A stretch of DNA of 64,000 nucleotides from Chloroflexota bacterium (lineage in GTDB: Bacteria; Chloroflexota; Dehalococcoidia; Bin125): assembly GCA_028873865.1 (NCBI GenBank), contig JAPPNI010000027.1, positions 62,001 through 126,000 of the forward strand, in the 5' to 3' direction. Numbering within the stretch: the first letter of the stretch is position 1; the number at the start of each line of letters is the position of its first letter. Made by a program: the position numbers and the translations under genes. Of the stretch, positions 29,761 to 39,157 are shown piece after piece. The notes under the pieces were generated by a model. That model saw only the letters and a program-made list of their open reading frames with translations. It did not search any database and was not told the DNA's origin.

Positions 29761-30182
29761 GCCTGGCTCCTTTCATTGTTGGTGCGAAGGTACTTGAGCC
29801 GACACAAGAGTCGCTCCGTTTCGGCGCTCAATCCGCACTCCCATATCGTGAACACCTCCCAACCCGCCTCTTCTAGCGCCGAAACGTTTCGCTCGTCCCG
29901 CTGTCTATTGCCCTCGAGCTTCGGAATCCAGTAATCGGTGTTCGTTCGGGGCCGACGGCCGCGCAAGCAATCATGGCCATGCCAAAAGCAACCGTGCACG
30001 AATACTGCGAGGCGGAAGCCTGGAAACACCAAGTCAGGTCGCCCTGGAAGACTTCTGCGGTGAAGACGAAAGCGGAAGCCAGCGGCATGGACAGAGCGAC
30101 GTACGTGCATCTCAGGGCCCGTGTCCTTGCCGCGGATCGCCGCCATGTTGCGGCTGCGAGCCTCCGTTGGTCTGTACGCCAC
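29757..30182 (-). CDS. vsr: Very short patch repair endonuclease Vsr
   Basis: Nicks 5' of T in T:G mismatches produced when 5-methylcytosine deaminates, so it protects methylated sites from C-to-T mutation. The signature is complete: NMAAIRGKDTGPEMHVRR, FRFRLHRRSLPGRPDLVFPG with the catalytic Asp, and AVFVHGCFWHGHDC, then YWIPKLEGNRQRDERN. The zinc ligands Cys and His of HGCFWHGHDC are kept. It has 141 residues and starts with GTG. Its position before a C5 methyltransferase agrees with this function. Confidence 0.95.
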   Translation of the reverse strand: MAYRPTEARSRNMAAIRGKDTGPEMHVRRSVHAAGFRFRLHRRSLPGRPDLVFPGFRLAVFVHGCFWHGHDCLRGRRPRTNTDYWIPKLEGNRQRDERNVSALEEAGWEVFTIWECGLSAETERLLCRLKYLRTNNERSQA

Positions 30183-30489
30183 GCTCGCACCCCTCGCACG
30201 CTTCGATGCTATGGCATACGCCCTTGCGCAATCAACCAGATCGGCGATGAGAATGATCGCCGCTTCTCAGAGTCCGCCCTTTCCGGCGAACTCTTCGCCC
30301 CATTTTGAGGATGTTCCTCCGTGCCAGCGAGGAACTGAGACCCCGCCAGCCACAACAGTGCCGGAGCCCTTTCATTGAACCTCTTTGTCCCTTGCCAACC
30401 AGATAGCGACGAATTGAGTTTGGCTGCAGCCGATCGTGCTCCCGCCGATGGCACCGAGCGTTTTCGCTGGACCTACTCGCGCTACGCGG
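30183..30489. other. 307-bp gap between sacsin-type ATPase and vsr
   Basis: No convincing gene or strong terminator is visible. It probably carries the promoter of the vsr-methyltransferase-endonuclease unit. Confidence 0.35.
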
Positions 30490-33400
30490 CTACGGCAGGC
30501 CGGTCGAGATCCCGGCAATCGACTCCCAGCCGCGATCGAACGCATACATCTCCGCTCTGCCGACAGGGTCCTGAATCGCGAAGAGTTGTCGGGCATCGTC
30601 CTCGGCATGTTCGACCACGTAGAGCCAGAACCGATCTCGCTTCTCGCGCGCCATTTCGAACTGTGTTCGCGTCATCGCAACAGGATGGTCGCCCCAGGCT
30701 CCGCGCAGGGACTTCACCTCGCACCACATGCGTGGTTCGCCCGCTTCATCGGTCTGGTACAGGTCGAAGCCTGGATTGTTGACCGGCGTAGGCTGCCACT
30801 CAGGTTCCAAGTCCAATATGAACTCTATCGCCGCCTGTTCTATTCGCATTCGCTCTTCGTGCTCGACCGAGTTTCTCTCGACACTGGCGTTCTCCTGCTG
30901 GACGGCGACGTACGATTGGAAGGCCACTCGCCTGCTCAGCGATTGGATGGAACGCGCGGTGTGCGCTTCGCGTTCTATGGCGGTGACGTTTCTTTGCTGA
31001 TTGGCTTGTCCTGTGCCCCCGGCTTGCGCAGGAGATTCTGTGCGCGCCTTTCGCTCCCTCAGGAACGCCATTAGCTCCTCCACTGTCCGGTCATCGGCCT
31101 CGCTTATGAGGCTCAGCACTTCGGGATCGATGCCGACCTGTCCTGCGAGCCGTTCAACCTCGTCCTGATCCTCAACGGGGTCCGGAGTCGCGAGAAACTC
31201 AATCTCGTCAAGGAGCAGGTCGTTGGTTGGCCAGCCAAGCGAGTCGAAGACCACCTCGCCGGGCCTGCCGAATCCACCCTCGGTTTGTGGCACCCAATCG
31301 CGTCCATTGAGTTCGCGAATGAACTCGGCCGGGAAGCTCCTTGACTGCTGGCGGTAGTAGAACCATCTGTAAGTGCCCTGGAAGTGTCGCCTTGGTTGCC
31401 AGTTCACTGCGCACAAGCATTGCCAAAGCAGCGATGCTATCTCCGCCCGCCGATCCTGGTCGTCATTTGCCGCTCGATCCAACAGCCCGGTGAGGTGCTC
31501 AATGGTCCAGTCTTCGGCCGAGGGTGCTCTCGTCGAATGACGCGAGCCCACGATGTCGCGGACAGCTTGCCACTCCGCGTCGGAACTCCGGTGGTCGCGC
31601 CTGACTGAGACGACCCGCAGATCGTCCGCAACACCACAAGCCAGAAGCAGCTCTCGGATACTGTCAGTTGTCGAACTTGGCCCCGGTAAACTCACGAACT
31701 GCACCCCAGACAGTCCATCAAACAAAGGTCCGATTGATTTGGTCTCCAGATAGGCCTCGCCGGGTAGAGCCCAGCCGACTTCGTTCGTACCCGCGTCTCT
31801 CACTCGAACGAAGGGCGTTGCCTGCAGCGCTCGAACGAGTCGCTGGCGCAGTTGGGCCGAGTTGTTCTGATAGAGGTTGGAGACGAGCGTGATGTCCGCC
31901 AAGTAGGATGCACTGTCGACCTGGACCTCGCCGCTGATGTACTTGGGCAACACCTCAGTGATCACCTGGTCGACGGGATCGAACTCGCGCAATCCGAGGT
32001 GGGCTAGGAACTCTCGCGCTGCTTTAGACCGGCGGAGTGAATCGCGAACTTGCAGCCGCTCCAGCCCAGCGGGCGCTGACAGATATGCATTAGGCGAGTC
32101 CTCGTCTCCGGGTGCCACGTGGTTTCCGTCGGCCAAGCGAATGAGTGGTAGCTGCTTAAACCAGTTCTGCCGACTGAGGGCGTGCTGATCGCTCAGGAAT
32201 TCGTAGAGCCGTCCAATCCACGTGTCTGACTGCCTCTCAAGGAAAGGTTGCGTCAACCTCCGGACCAGCGTCTCCGGACTGGCGACCTCTCGCAGTTCGA
32301 GGTCCCGGCGTAGATACTGGTACAAAGCGGGGGTGCGGTCCGCGGTGATGTCGGAGCTGAGCCAGAAGAGCGGACCATCGGCTGCGAACAGTTCGGCAAG
32401 CTGCACGGCGTCGAAGAGCTCGCGCAAGGCCACGGTACCGCCGAGAACCGCCTGAGAAGCAAGCTCGTAGCCGTCGGGATGCGCTGGCAGCAGCCGTTCC
32501 GAAGCCAGTGCGTCCTTGGTTGCCGCGAACAGCGGCGAGAACATATTCGAGGCGTCGAACTTGCCTTCGTCGAGCGGCAGGCACTCCAGGACGCTGGGAC
32601 TGAGATCGTCTTGATCGCGCAGCCAACGTAGTGTTCGCTTGAGCAGTGCCGCGGTCTCTTGGACAAGGTCGGAGTTCCAGGGATCCTGCTTGAGCACGTT
32701 GTCTCGGCTGGGAGTGGTCCGGTATGGACCCTGTGCGAGAAAGTGCAAATGTGTCTCGTGTTCCGTAGGAAAGTACACGGCCAAGAAGGAGTGGCTCAAT
32801 CGCCTGAAGCGATTCCCATAGCCCGCATCAGCCCCGTTGAGAGCGAAGGCGAGTTCCAGGCTGCCAACATCCTGGCCTTGGCGTGTGACAGGCGCGGAAA
32901 AGACGAGCCATTCTTCGGTGGACTCTTGGTCACCGAGTTGACCGACGACGGTCAGATAGTCAACGCCGACGGCGACCCGTCGGCGTTCGGTGAGGAACTG
33001 GCCCTGCCGCTCGGCACCGACCCACCACTCGATCTCATCGATCTCTCGCAGAAAGCGGATCGCGGCGCCAGCGTCGCGCTGCAACGCCTTCGCAATCTGC
33101 CCACGATCCTGTGCGACTTCGGATTTGAAGGGGATCACTATCACCGTAGCCTGCGGATCGCGGGGAATCGGACCGACTCGAGCAGGGTGCACGTAGTCGG
33201 CGATGGCGAAGTCGTGGTCGCCGGAATGTACCTCAGGTCGATTGGTCCAGGCGTACACAGATTTGAAGCCGATCCCGAACTGGCCGATATCGGTAGCCAG
33301 TTTGGTGCTCAGGGCGATGCCGCTGATTCCGAGGACGTCGTCCTGATCGAACGGCCGACCGAAGTGGGTAACGGTCAGAGAATCCTCGCTGATGTCGAAC

Positions 33401-33588
33401 CGAATGGTACGTGGTCCGTTCCATCCCCCCCGGCGGCGCAGCGCATCCTCAGCGTTCTGTAGCAACTCAAAGATGAAGTGGGTGCGATCGGCGTACAAGC
33501 TGGCTAGGAGCACCGGTCCGTATTCACCGACGTCGGTCCCGTATCGACGGGTGTTGGCGGCGCTGATTGCGGCGTAGTCGAGTTCCAT
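30490..33588 (-). CDS. Sacsin-type GHKL (Hsp90-like) ATPase with C-terminal DUF3883 nuclease-like domain
   Basis: A 1032-residue protein. The N-terminal GHKL ATPase fold has N-box FIFELLQNAEDALRRRG (Asn45), the ISGIALSTK segment and G2 box IGQFGIGFKSVYAWT (105-114), as in sacsin and related bacterial proteins. The long middle (about 300-880) is helical and unrecognised. Residues about 925-1000 carry NNPGFDLYQTDEAGE and WCEVKSLRGAWG, then FEMAREKRDRFWLYVVEHA, which is DUF3883, a predicted PD-(D/E)XK-like nuclease domain found in defence proteins. GHKL ATPases are known partners of restriction-type systems. It is 307 bp upstream of vsr on the same strand. Confidence 0.88.
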   Translation of the reverse strand: MELDYAAISAANTRRYGTDVGEYGPVLLASLYADRTHFIFELLQNAEDALRRRGGWNGPRTIRFDISEDSLTVTHFGRPFDQDDVLGISGIALSTKLATDIGQFGIGFKSVYAWTNRPEVHSGDHDFAIADYVHPARVGPIPRDPQATVIVIPFKSEVAQDRGQIAKALQRDAGAAIRFLREIDEIEWWVGAERQGQFLTERRRVAVGVDYLTVVGQLGDQESTEEWLVFSAPVTRQGQDVGSLELAFALNGADAGYGNRFRRLSHSFLAVYFPTEHETHLHFLAQGPYRTTPSRDNVLKQDPWNSDLVQETAALLKRTLRWLRDQDDLSPSVLECLPLDEGKFDASNMFSPLFAATKDALASERLLPAHPDGYELASQAVLGGTVALRELFDAVQLAELFAADGPLFWLSSDITADRTPALYQYLRRDLELREVASPETLVRRLTQPFLERQSDTWIGRLYEFLSDQHALSRQNWFKQLPLIRLADGNHVAPGDEDSPNAYLSAPAGLERLQVRDSLRRSKAAREFLAHLGLREFDPVDQVITEVLPKYISGEVQVDSASYLADITLVSNLYQNNSAQLRQRLVRALQATPFVRVRDAGTNEVGWALPGEAYLETKSIGPLFDGLSGVQFVSLPGPSSTTDSIRELLLACGVADDLRVVSVRRDHRSSDAEWQAVRDIVGSRHSTRAPSAEDWTIEHLTGLLDRAANDDQDRRAEIASLLWQCLCAVNWQPRRHFQGTYRWFYYRQQSRSFPAEFIRELNGRDWVPQTEGGFGRPGEVVFDSLGWPTNDLLLDEIEFLATPDPVEDQDEVERLAGQVGIDPEVLSLISEADDRTVEELMAFLRERKARTESPAQAGGTGQANQQRNVTAIEREAHTARSIQSLSRRVAFQSYVAVQQENASVERNSVEHEERMRIEQAAIEFILDLEPEWQPTPVNNPGFDLYQTDEAGEPRMWCEVKSLRGAWGDHPVAMTRTQFEMAREKRDRFWLYVVEHAEDDARQLFAIQDPVGRAEMYAFDRGWESIAGISTGLP

Positions 33589-33779
33589 CTAGGCGCCGAT
33601 TCCCTTCTTCACTCCATGGTCGATGCGGATGCCGACTACATTGTCGCAGCGTCGCATGGGAGCACCAAAGCAGCGAATGCCGCGCCGCGGGAACAGGGGC
33701 ACTTGTTGTCGAAAGCTTGGGTCCTTTTGCCACTCATCGCCGCGGACATTTGACCAGGCGAGCGGCCGATGGATGGTCG

Positions 33780-34120
33780 GATTTCAGAGCGCGGTTGGTG
33801 GGCCAGCCACCTCCTTCTGTTCGAGCAGGACGAGGTGTTCTGGGAGCTATTGGCGGCAGCTTTCGCCGTCGATCACAGTCTCGTAGCTGGCGTTGGCGAG
33901 CCGGTTGGTGGTGCGATTGCCGAGGATCAGGTCGTCGAACCGTCCGAGCCAGTACTCGACACCACTGTTGGAGGCGATCGCGGAGCGCGCCACCAAATGA
34001 CGGGCGATGTCCAGTTCCTAAAGGTCGATCGACAGTTGAAGGTCGTGCGAGTGCAGTCCGAGGTCGTCAAGGATCAGCTGCAGACGAGCCGTCGATCGCG
34101 TCCCGGCGCCCGCTTCACCC
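33780..34120 (-). pseudogene. IS21 helper ATPase (IstB) fragment, first copy
   Basis: Minus-strand translation gives LQLILDDLGLHSHDLQLSID, a stop, then LDIARHLVARSAIASNS and RFDDLILGNRTTNRLANASY, followed by ETVIDGESCRQ, a stop, and LLEQKEVAGPP. This is the Walker-B-to-C-terminus part of IstB with two in-frame stops. The N-terminal half and istA are missing. It lies between the sacsin-type gene and the HNH gene. Confidence 0.8.
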
Positions 34121-34143
34121 CTGGTGTTTCGCCAACCTGCCAG

Positions 34144-34854
34144 TCAGAAACTCTCCCAAGCAACCTCAGCAGCCAGATACTCGTAGATCACTACCCTAAT
34201 CCGGTCGATCCCCTCGATCGCATATCGGTACACACCTCGCTGCACTGTGACCCATCCTCCAGGGTCAATCTCGCGGAGCGCGAATCGCTGAAACAGTCGG
34301 CTTCCTACCTCCGGCCACAGCATTGGCTCTTGAGGTGACTCGAAGCTCTGTCGTTGTTCCTCTGACAGGCTCGAAAGCGGAGTGATCGAAACATGCCGCG
34401 GTGACCAGGGCAACGCTTGACCAACGTCGAAGAGCGCGTGGCCGCGGGCATTCTTCGCAATCACCTGCTCCACGCGCTCGCGCTCCGGCTTCCAGAGGAT
34501 CACCTGCCCGCCACCCAGCGAAAACTGAACCGTCCGGCAACGGTCGATTCGCTCACGCAGGCGACTGTTTCGCTGCAACGCTCGGGATTGCTTTGGAAAC
34601 AGTGACGCATCCACATCAGTTGAGCCGGAGATCACAGATGCGAGAAAGCAGGCAAGGTACTCCTCATCCAATGCGAATCGCCTGTTGCATTCCAGGTGAA
34701 CCGGCACGACAGGTAGATTCTGTGGATACGGGCGCCTCAACAACGCCTTTGTAGGTACGTGGTCCTTAGTTGTCTCGTCCTCTGGAACATCCTCGCCACA
34801 GTAGAGGCATGGCCCTCTCTGCCTTTCGTCGGACCAATCCTCAAGCTGCCGCAT
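34144..34854 (-). CDS. HNH endonuclease-like protein
   Basis: A 236-residue protein. An N-terminal treble-clef HNH-type site reads RGPCLYCGEDVPEDETTKDH, then VPTKALLRRPYPQNLPVVPV and HLECNRRFALDEEYLACFL. The two Cys pairs (CLYC and the single Cys of HLECN) with DHVP match HNH proteins that cut DNA or RNA in defence loci. The remaining 160 residues are not recognised. The ATG at 34854 has AAGGA six bases upstream; the open frame extends further but without support. It lies between an istB fragment and a UvrD helicase gene. Confidence 0.8.
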   Translation of the reverse strand: MRQLEDWSDERQRGPCLYCGEDVPEDETTKDHVPTKALLRRPYPQNLPVVPVHLECNRRFALDEEYLACFLASVISGSTDVDASLFPKQSRALQRNSRLRERIDRCRTVQFSLGGGQVILWKPERERVEQVIAKNARGHALFDVGQALPWSPRHVSITPLSSLSEEQRQSFESPQEPMLWPEVGSRLFQRFALREIDPGGWVTVQRGVYRYAIEGIDRIRVVIYEYLAAEVAWESF

Positions 34855-35660
34855 TGCGAATCCTTGTCCGCTTGGCCGACTGCCTCTCTCGAGCGTAGCC
34901 TGCATTGATTGAGTTCGCCGTCTGCTCCCTGTAAGCCGTACGGTTCGGCGCCTTGACAGCCGTCTGGCTCTCCCGTCCAGGTTGCTCGCGCTCAGATAGA
35001 ACATTGCTGTCAGCGGTCTAGCGGTAGCCCGCTTCAGGGTCGGTCGCGGTGAGGCAGCTAGTCGCTGGGCCGGGATCCGAACTGAGTGCACGACAGCACG
35101 GCCAGCCGTTTCTGTGCACAGGACCAAACTGTCGGGCCCGCCACGTGTGAAGCAGAACGCTGCCCCAGTACCGCGACTGTCAGGCGCGACAGGCAGGGTC
35201 CAGACGCCGAACTGGCTGCCAATGGTCGCCGGGATGTGAGTGTGATTCGGTTGTCAGTTGAGGCCCAGCGCCTCAGTCCGCACGTTCGTTCCGCTAGGTA
35301 GGGTCGGCATCGACATCATGGAGTCGCGAGTCGCAGCAGGCGTACGCCGAGACCACCTGATGATTAGGTAGTGCGGTGCTCGGCAAGCGTCGACAACGAG
35401 TTGATCGACGGGTTCTGGGTTTATCTGAATGCCTCCACATCGATCCACGGTCACAGGCGCGCGGCCGACCGGGGCAGCGTCTCCCGCCGGACGCTCTGTA
35501 GGCACTTGAGCGCGGCAAGGTGGTCCGCAGGCTGCCCTTCGCCGTGCTGGGCCCGGTAGGTGAGAGTTTCGAAGTACCTTCGCCCATGACAGATTCGAGG
35601 GCCTCCTCGTTGACGTTCACCAGCAGCGGGTGAAGAAGGGCCAACGAGCGGAAAGACCTG
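34855..35660. other. 806-bp gap, mostly unexplained, with a short coding-like remnant
   Basis: No intact gene is supported. On the minus strand about 35585-35450 one frame reads RRYFETLTYRAQHGEGQP with a sensible codon pattern before a stop, which looks like a remnant of a decayed gene that I cannot name. No terminator or tRNA is evident. Confidence 0.35.
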
Positions 35661-37769
35661 CTACACCCGGAGCCCGAGTTCCGCGATGTAAGGCGAGGCC
35701 ACGGCCTGGTGATTGCCCGTTCGCTCGTCAAGAATCATGACGACCCGTTTCTTCGCCCGAGTGAATGCGACGTAGAAGACTCGTCTTTCCGCCTCAATCT
35801 GGGCTGGCGTCTGGGCATTCCGGTTCGGCCAGATCCCGTCGCGTACTCCCAGGAGAACGACCACGTCGAACTCCTTCCCCTTCGCGCGAAGCGCGGTCAT
35901 CAGATGGAGTGGTCGTCGCCAGAGCTCATCTGCGTCGTTCCCCGAGGCACCGTCCTCGAAAGGCGGCACGTAGACAAGCTGCTCCTTGGCGCGCTCAATG
36001 TCGTCGACGAACTCGTCGTAGTCGTCGCCGTAGCGCGAGGCATACTCCGCGAGTTGCAGAAACGGAGGGTCGGTGTAGAAGATGTCGGTCTCGGCCTTGC
36101 CCAGATCGAACTGAAGGCCGTCGAAATGCTCGCTCAGGCTCATCAGCGCTTCGGATACTGTCTCTGCATCGATGAACTCGCGGACCGCCCCGGCCATGGC
36201 GAGGCTCATGGCGCCTTCCTTGTTCGCGCCTTTGAGAGTTCCCCGATACTCCTGCAGAGCCCCGACAGCGGCCTCAAGAGAGCGGACGTTCGACTGTTGC
36301 AGGTGGCGCCTCAGAGACTCTTTGTCGGACTTGCTGAGCGGATATCGCTTGGCGAGATCGCAGAGCTTGAGCATGTCCCCCACAACTTGCGTCCTGCTCT
36401 GTCGACTGCTCGCTCTGGTCTTGATCATCAGCAACTCAAGCAGTCGCTCAAAGGCGCTGCTCAGGAACACCTGGAGGTCCTCAGCAGCGCAGAAGGCGAT
36501 GTCCTGCGAAGCGAAGAAGACCTGATAGGGAATGATCTGACTTCGCTTCCTGCCGATGATGGCTACGCGACTGGGGCTGTTCCCTTGCTCGATTGACTCC
36601 TTTACGAGGGATAGCACGTAGTCCAAGGCGTCAAACAGTCCCGTGGTCTTGCGCAGTTCAATGGCGGCCTGATCGGTGCCGTGGGCACGAATCTCCTTCG
36701 AAACACGTCGAGTATTGTGCGCGATTAGCCGCTGCGATAAGTCCACAACGTTGACCGGTGACCGGTAGTTCACTCCCAGCTTGTGGGTCTCGAACGGAAA
36801 CTCGAAGTGGCGCTCCGGTTCCAAGATGTACTCAGGCGTGGCGCCTCGCCACTCGAAAATGGCTTGGTCGTCATCCCCCACGATCGTTAGGGTTGCGCGA
36901 TTTCGCTCAACGATCGACTTGATAAGCCGGAGGTCCAGCGGGTTGATGTCCTGGAACTCGTCAACCAGGATGTGGTCGTATCGCGCAGCACCGGAGAGAA
37001 TGCTGCCCTCTTCCAGCTTCTCCACTTCGTCCAGGTAAGCCACGTACTTCTGATCTTCCAGGGTGAATGTTGCGTTGCTGAGCAGGTGGCCTGATGCGTC
37101 CAACCAAAACCGCAAGAAGGACTCGAAGACCCGTTCCTTTTCGTCGCCGGAGAGTTCGAGAGCGGACCCCCCGATCCCGTTCGAGAGCACGCCGTACTTC
37201 GTTAGCTCGTCGAATTGTTCCTGCAACCGCCATCCAAGATTCTGGCCGTACAGCGTGTCGACGTGGTTCGAGAACGCGTCGAAATCGACATGGCGCACAT
37301 GGTCGAAGCCGAGCGACTTGAATGAGTCGATCACGTCCATCAGTCGACGAGGAGCGATGTTCTTCTTCGCCTCAACCGCACGCTTGACGTCCTCATGCGC
37401 TTGCCAGACTCCTTGCAGCTGGTTGAGCATCGCAAAGTGGTAGTCTCGCTCGCTCTTGACGAGCTGAGGGCTGAAGGCGGTGTTGCGAACTCGTCGCCAG
37501 CCCCAAGAGTTGAGGGTGGTGACCTCGGTCGTGTCCCTCAGAGTGGCGAACTCAGGTTCCTCGTTGAGGCGAGCAAGGAGCTCCTGCTTGGCGGCGACGG
37601 TGAACGTGACGACGAGGAAGCGGGTTCGGTGTTCTGGGTGAAGGCTCGCCAGATGCCTGCACCGATAGAGGAGGCAAAGCGTCTTCCCGCAGCCGGCCGG
37701 AGCGAGTAATCGAATGTTCCCTACCGGCGCTTCACAGAAGGCCCTCTGAGAGTCGTCAAGATTTGGCAT
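35661..37769 (-). CDS. UvrD-family helicase, second copy
   Basis: A 702-residue superfamily 1A helicase: LLAPAGCGKTLCLLYRCR (Walker A), FLVVTFTVAAKQEL, HILVDEFQDINPLDLR, TIVGDDDQAIFEWRGA, LGVNYRSPVNVVDLS, then LMTALRAKGKEFDVVVLLG and VFYVAFTRAKKRVVMIL. It has no C-terminal nuclease and is shorter and clearly different from the UvrD-nuclease at 23.3 kb. The ATG at 37769 has an AGGA site eight bases upstream. HNH plus UvrD neighbours are common in defence loci, but no known named system is reproduced here. It is divergent from the HEPN gene at 38.1 kb. Confidence 0.92.
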   Translation of the reverse strand: MPNLDDSQRAFCEAPVGNIRLLAPAGCGKTLCLLYRCRHLASLHPEHRTRFLVVTFTVAAKQELLARLNEEPEFATLRDTTEVTTLNSWGWRRVRNTAFSPQLVKSERDYHFAMLNQLQGVWQAHEDVKRAVEAKKNIAPRRLMDVIDSFKSLGFDHVRHVDFDAFSNHVDTLYGQNLGWRLQEQFDELTKYGVLSNGIGGSALELSGDEKERVFESFLRFWLDASGHLLSNATFTLEDQKYVAYLDEVEKLEEGSILSGAARYDHILVDEFQDINPLDLRLIKSIVERNRATLTIVGDDDQAIFEWRGATPEYILEPERHFEFPFETHKLGVNYRSPVNVVDLSQRLIAHNTRRVSKEIRAHGTDQAAIELRKTTGLFDALDYVLSLVKESIEQGNSPSRVAIIGRKRSQIIPYQVFFASQDIAFCAAEDLQVFLSSAFERLLELLMIKTRASSRQSRTQVVGDMLKLCDLAKRYPLSKSDKESLRRHLQQSNVRSLEAAVGALQEYRGTLKGANKEGAMSLAMAGAVREFIDAETVSEALMSLSEHFDGLQFDLGKAETDIFYTDPPFLQLAEYASRYGDDYDEFVDDIERAKEQLVYVPPFEDGASGNDADELWRRPLHLMTALRAKGKEFDVVVLLGVRDGIWPNRNAQTPAQIEAERRVFYVAFTRAKKRVVMILDERTGNHQAVASPYIAELGLRV

Positions 37770-38065
37770 GCACCACTTCCTCCCCGGATGGTTAACGACA
37801 GAGTGAAGCAATCTCGGAGCACCCTACCAGTGCGCTCAATCGCGGGATCGGGCATCCCCTTACGCGTTGACGCCAATCGAGTCTGGAGTCTGGTGACCAA
37901 CCAGAGGACGTCTCGCAGGCCAGTAGTCGACCGCCTTGACCACAGGCGAGATCGCCCCTGACGCGCTCGGCTGGCGTCCCGCTAGAGTGCCTGACGTTGC
38001 GATGTCGCCGGAATCGGCACTCCCGCACCTGTCGTTCCGGGTTCCTCGCTCTGCATAGGGAAGAA

Positions 38066-38596
38066 ATGTCCCAGATCGAAGGCCCATACCCTGATCCACC
38101 GGCGGCTCGGATAAGCCCTCTGCTTCATCACGAACTTGACGATTCGATATATGTGTTGTTGGGAGAGGCCATTATTCGTTGGAGCGAAACAGACATGGTG
38201 ATCACTCAAGCTGCAGACGCTTTGGGAGTTGGGCAGGTAGACGAGGGATCTGATGCCGAGCGGCGCAAAGCGCGCCTCCAGCGGATACTCCGGTATGCGG
38301 AGACGTCTGGCCATCCACGAGCAGAGGAGATCGCTGAGTTGCAAGCGAGGCTCTGGAAGTGTTTTGACCAGTGGTTTGGCGAACGGAACCTTATCGCGCA
38401 TGGTGTCTCAACCACGTCCAACGATCGGCCAGCCTTGCGACTGTCGCCCGATAGAGGCAAGCACTTGCTCTTGACGGATGCGCAGAGAGTCCTCGATCGT
38501 GCGCGCTATGCACAAAACCTCGCCCTCCGGCTGTTCTCAGCATGCACCTCGGCAAGAGGATTCGAGATAGTCGATGAACTCCCAGCGCCGGACTGA
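38066..38596 (+). CDS. Small HEPN-like protein with R-x4-H motif
   Basis: A 176-residue uncharacterised, mostly helical protein. Near residue 112 it reads WFGERNLIAHGVSTT, which contains R-N-L-I-A-H, the R-x4-6-H signature of HEPN-fold RNases and toxins. AGGGA sits just upstream of the ATG. It is divergent from the UvrD helicase gene and precedes an istB fragment. HEPN proteins often act in phage defence or toxin-antitoxin pairs; no antitoxin is obvious beside it. Confidence 0.6.
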   Translation: MSQIEGPYPDPPAARISPLLHHELDDSIYVLLGEAIIRWSETDMVITQAADALGVGQVDEGSDAERRKARLQRILRYAETSGHPRAEEIAELQARLWKCFDQWFGERNLIAHGVSTTSNDRPALRLSPDRGKHLLLTDAQRVLDRARYAQNLALRLFSACTSARGFEIVDELPAPD

Positions 38597-38654
38597 GTCG
38601 ACCGTCTGCCGTCGACAACCAGGGTCTGTCGGCCATTCGTCACCACAGACGCCT

Positions 38655-39065
38655 GACTAGGTGCGCGGCCGATAGAGGGTCACACATCGGTGCGAGGTTG
38701 GCGGGTCAGGCACCTCTTTCCACGTGAGCAGGCCTTTGTGTGGCGAGAGTCGCTGGCTGTAGGTCTCGCTGTCGATCATTATCTGGTCGTTGACGTTGGC
38801 GAGCCGATCGAGGGCGCTGTTGCCGAGGATGGGGGCGTCGAACAGACCGAGCCGCTCCTCGGCGTCGCGGTCGCGGGCGACTAAAGGGCTGTCGGTGTAG
38901 CGGCGGGCGATGAACGGTTCGCAGCGGGCGATCCGCTGCCTGTGGCCGAGCCGGTGGAGACAGAGGTCGTCGATGATCGTCAAGTCGGGCGCCAGGAAGC
39001 TGCGGAAGGTCTTGTCCACGGAGCGGTCGACGCAGGCCCGGACAGTTTCGCGGCAGCGGCGGTCG
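38655..39065 (-). pseudogene. IS21 helper ATPase (IstB) fragment, second copy
   Basis: The minus strand reads RSFLAPDLTIIDDLCLHRLG, then EPFIARRYTDSPLVARDRDA and APILGNSALDRLANVNDQIM, ending SETYSQRLSPHKGLL. This is the best preserved of three IstB fragments, without stops but lacking the N-terminal Walker A half, and with the usual SNR-type segment eroded. It separates the HEPN gene from the three-gene operon at 39.2 kb. Confidence 0.85.
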
Positions 39066-39157
39066 GCCGGGCCATGAGTTGTATCACAGCCCGCGGCACC
39101 TCCTGTCCGATCCTTGATAAGGTCCTGGAGGAGCGGCGCTGGAGATAGGAGCCCGAT

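Noticed and set aside
33567..34338. Plus-strand frames between the sacsin-type and HNH genes
   Set aside because: The opposite strand carries recognisable IstB sequence with stops, so these are shadows of a decayed gene.
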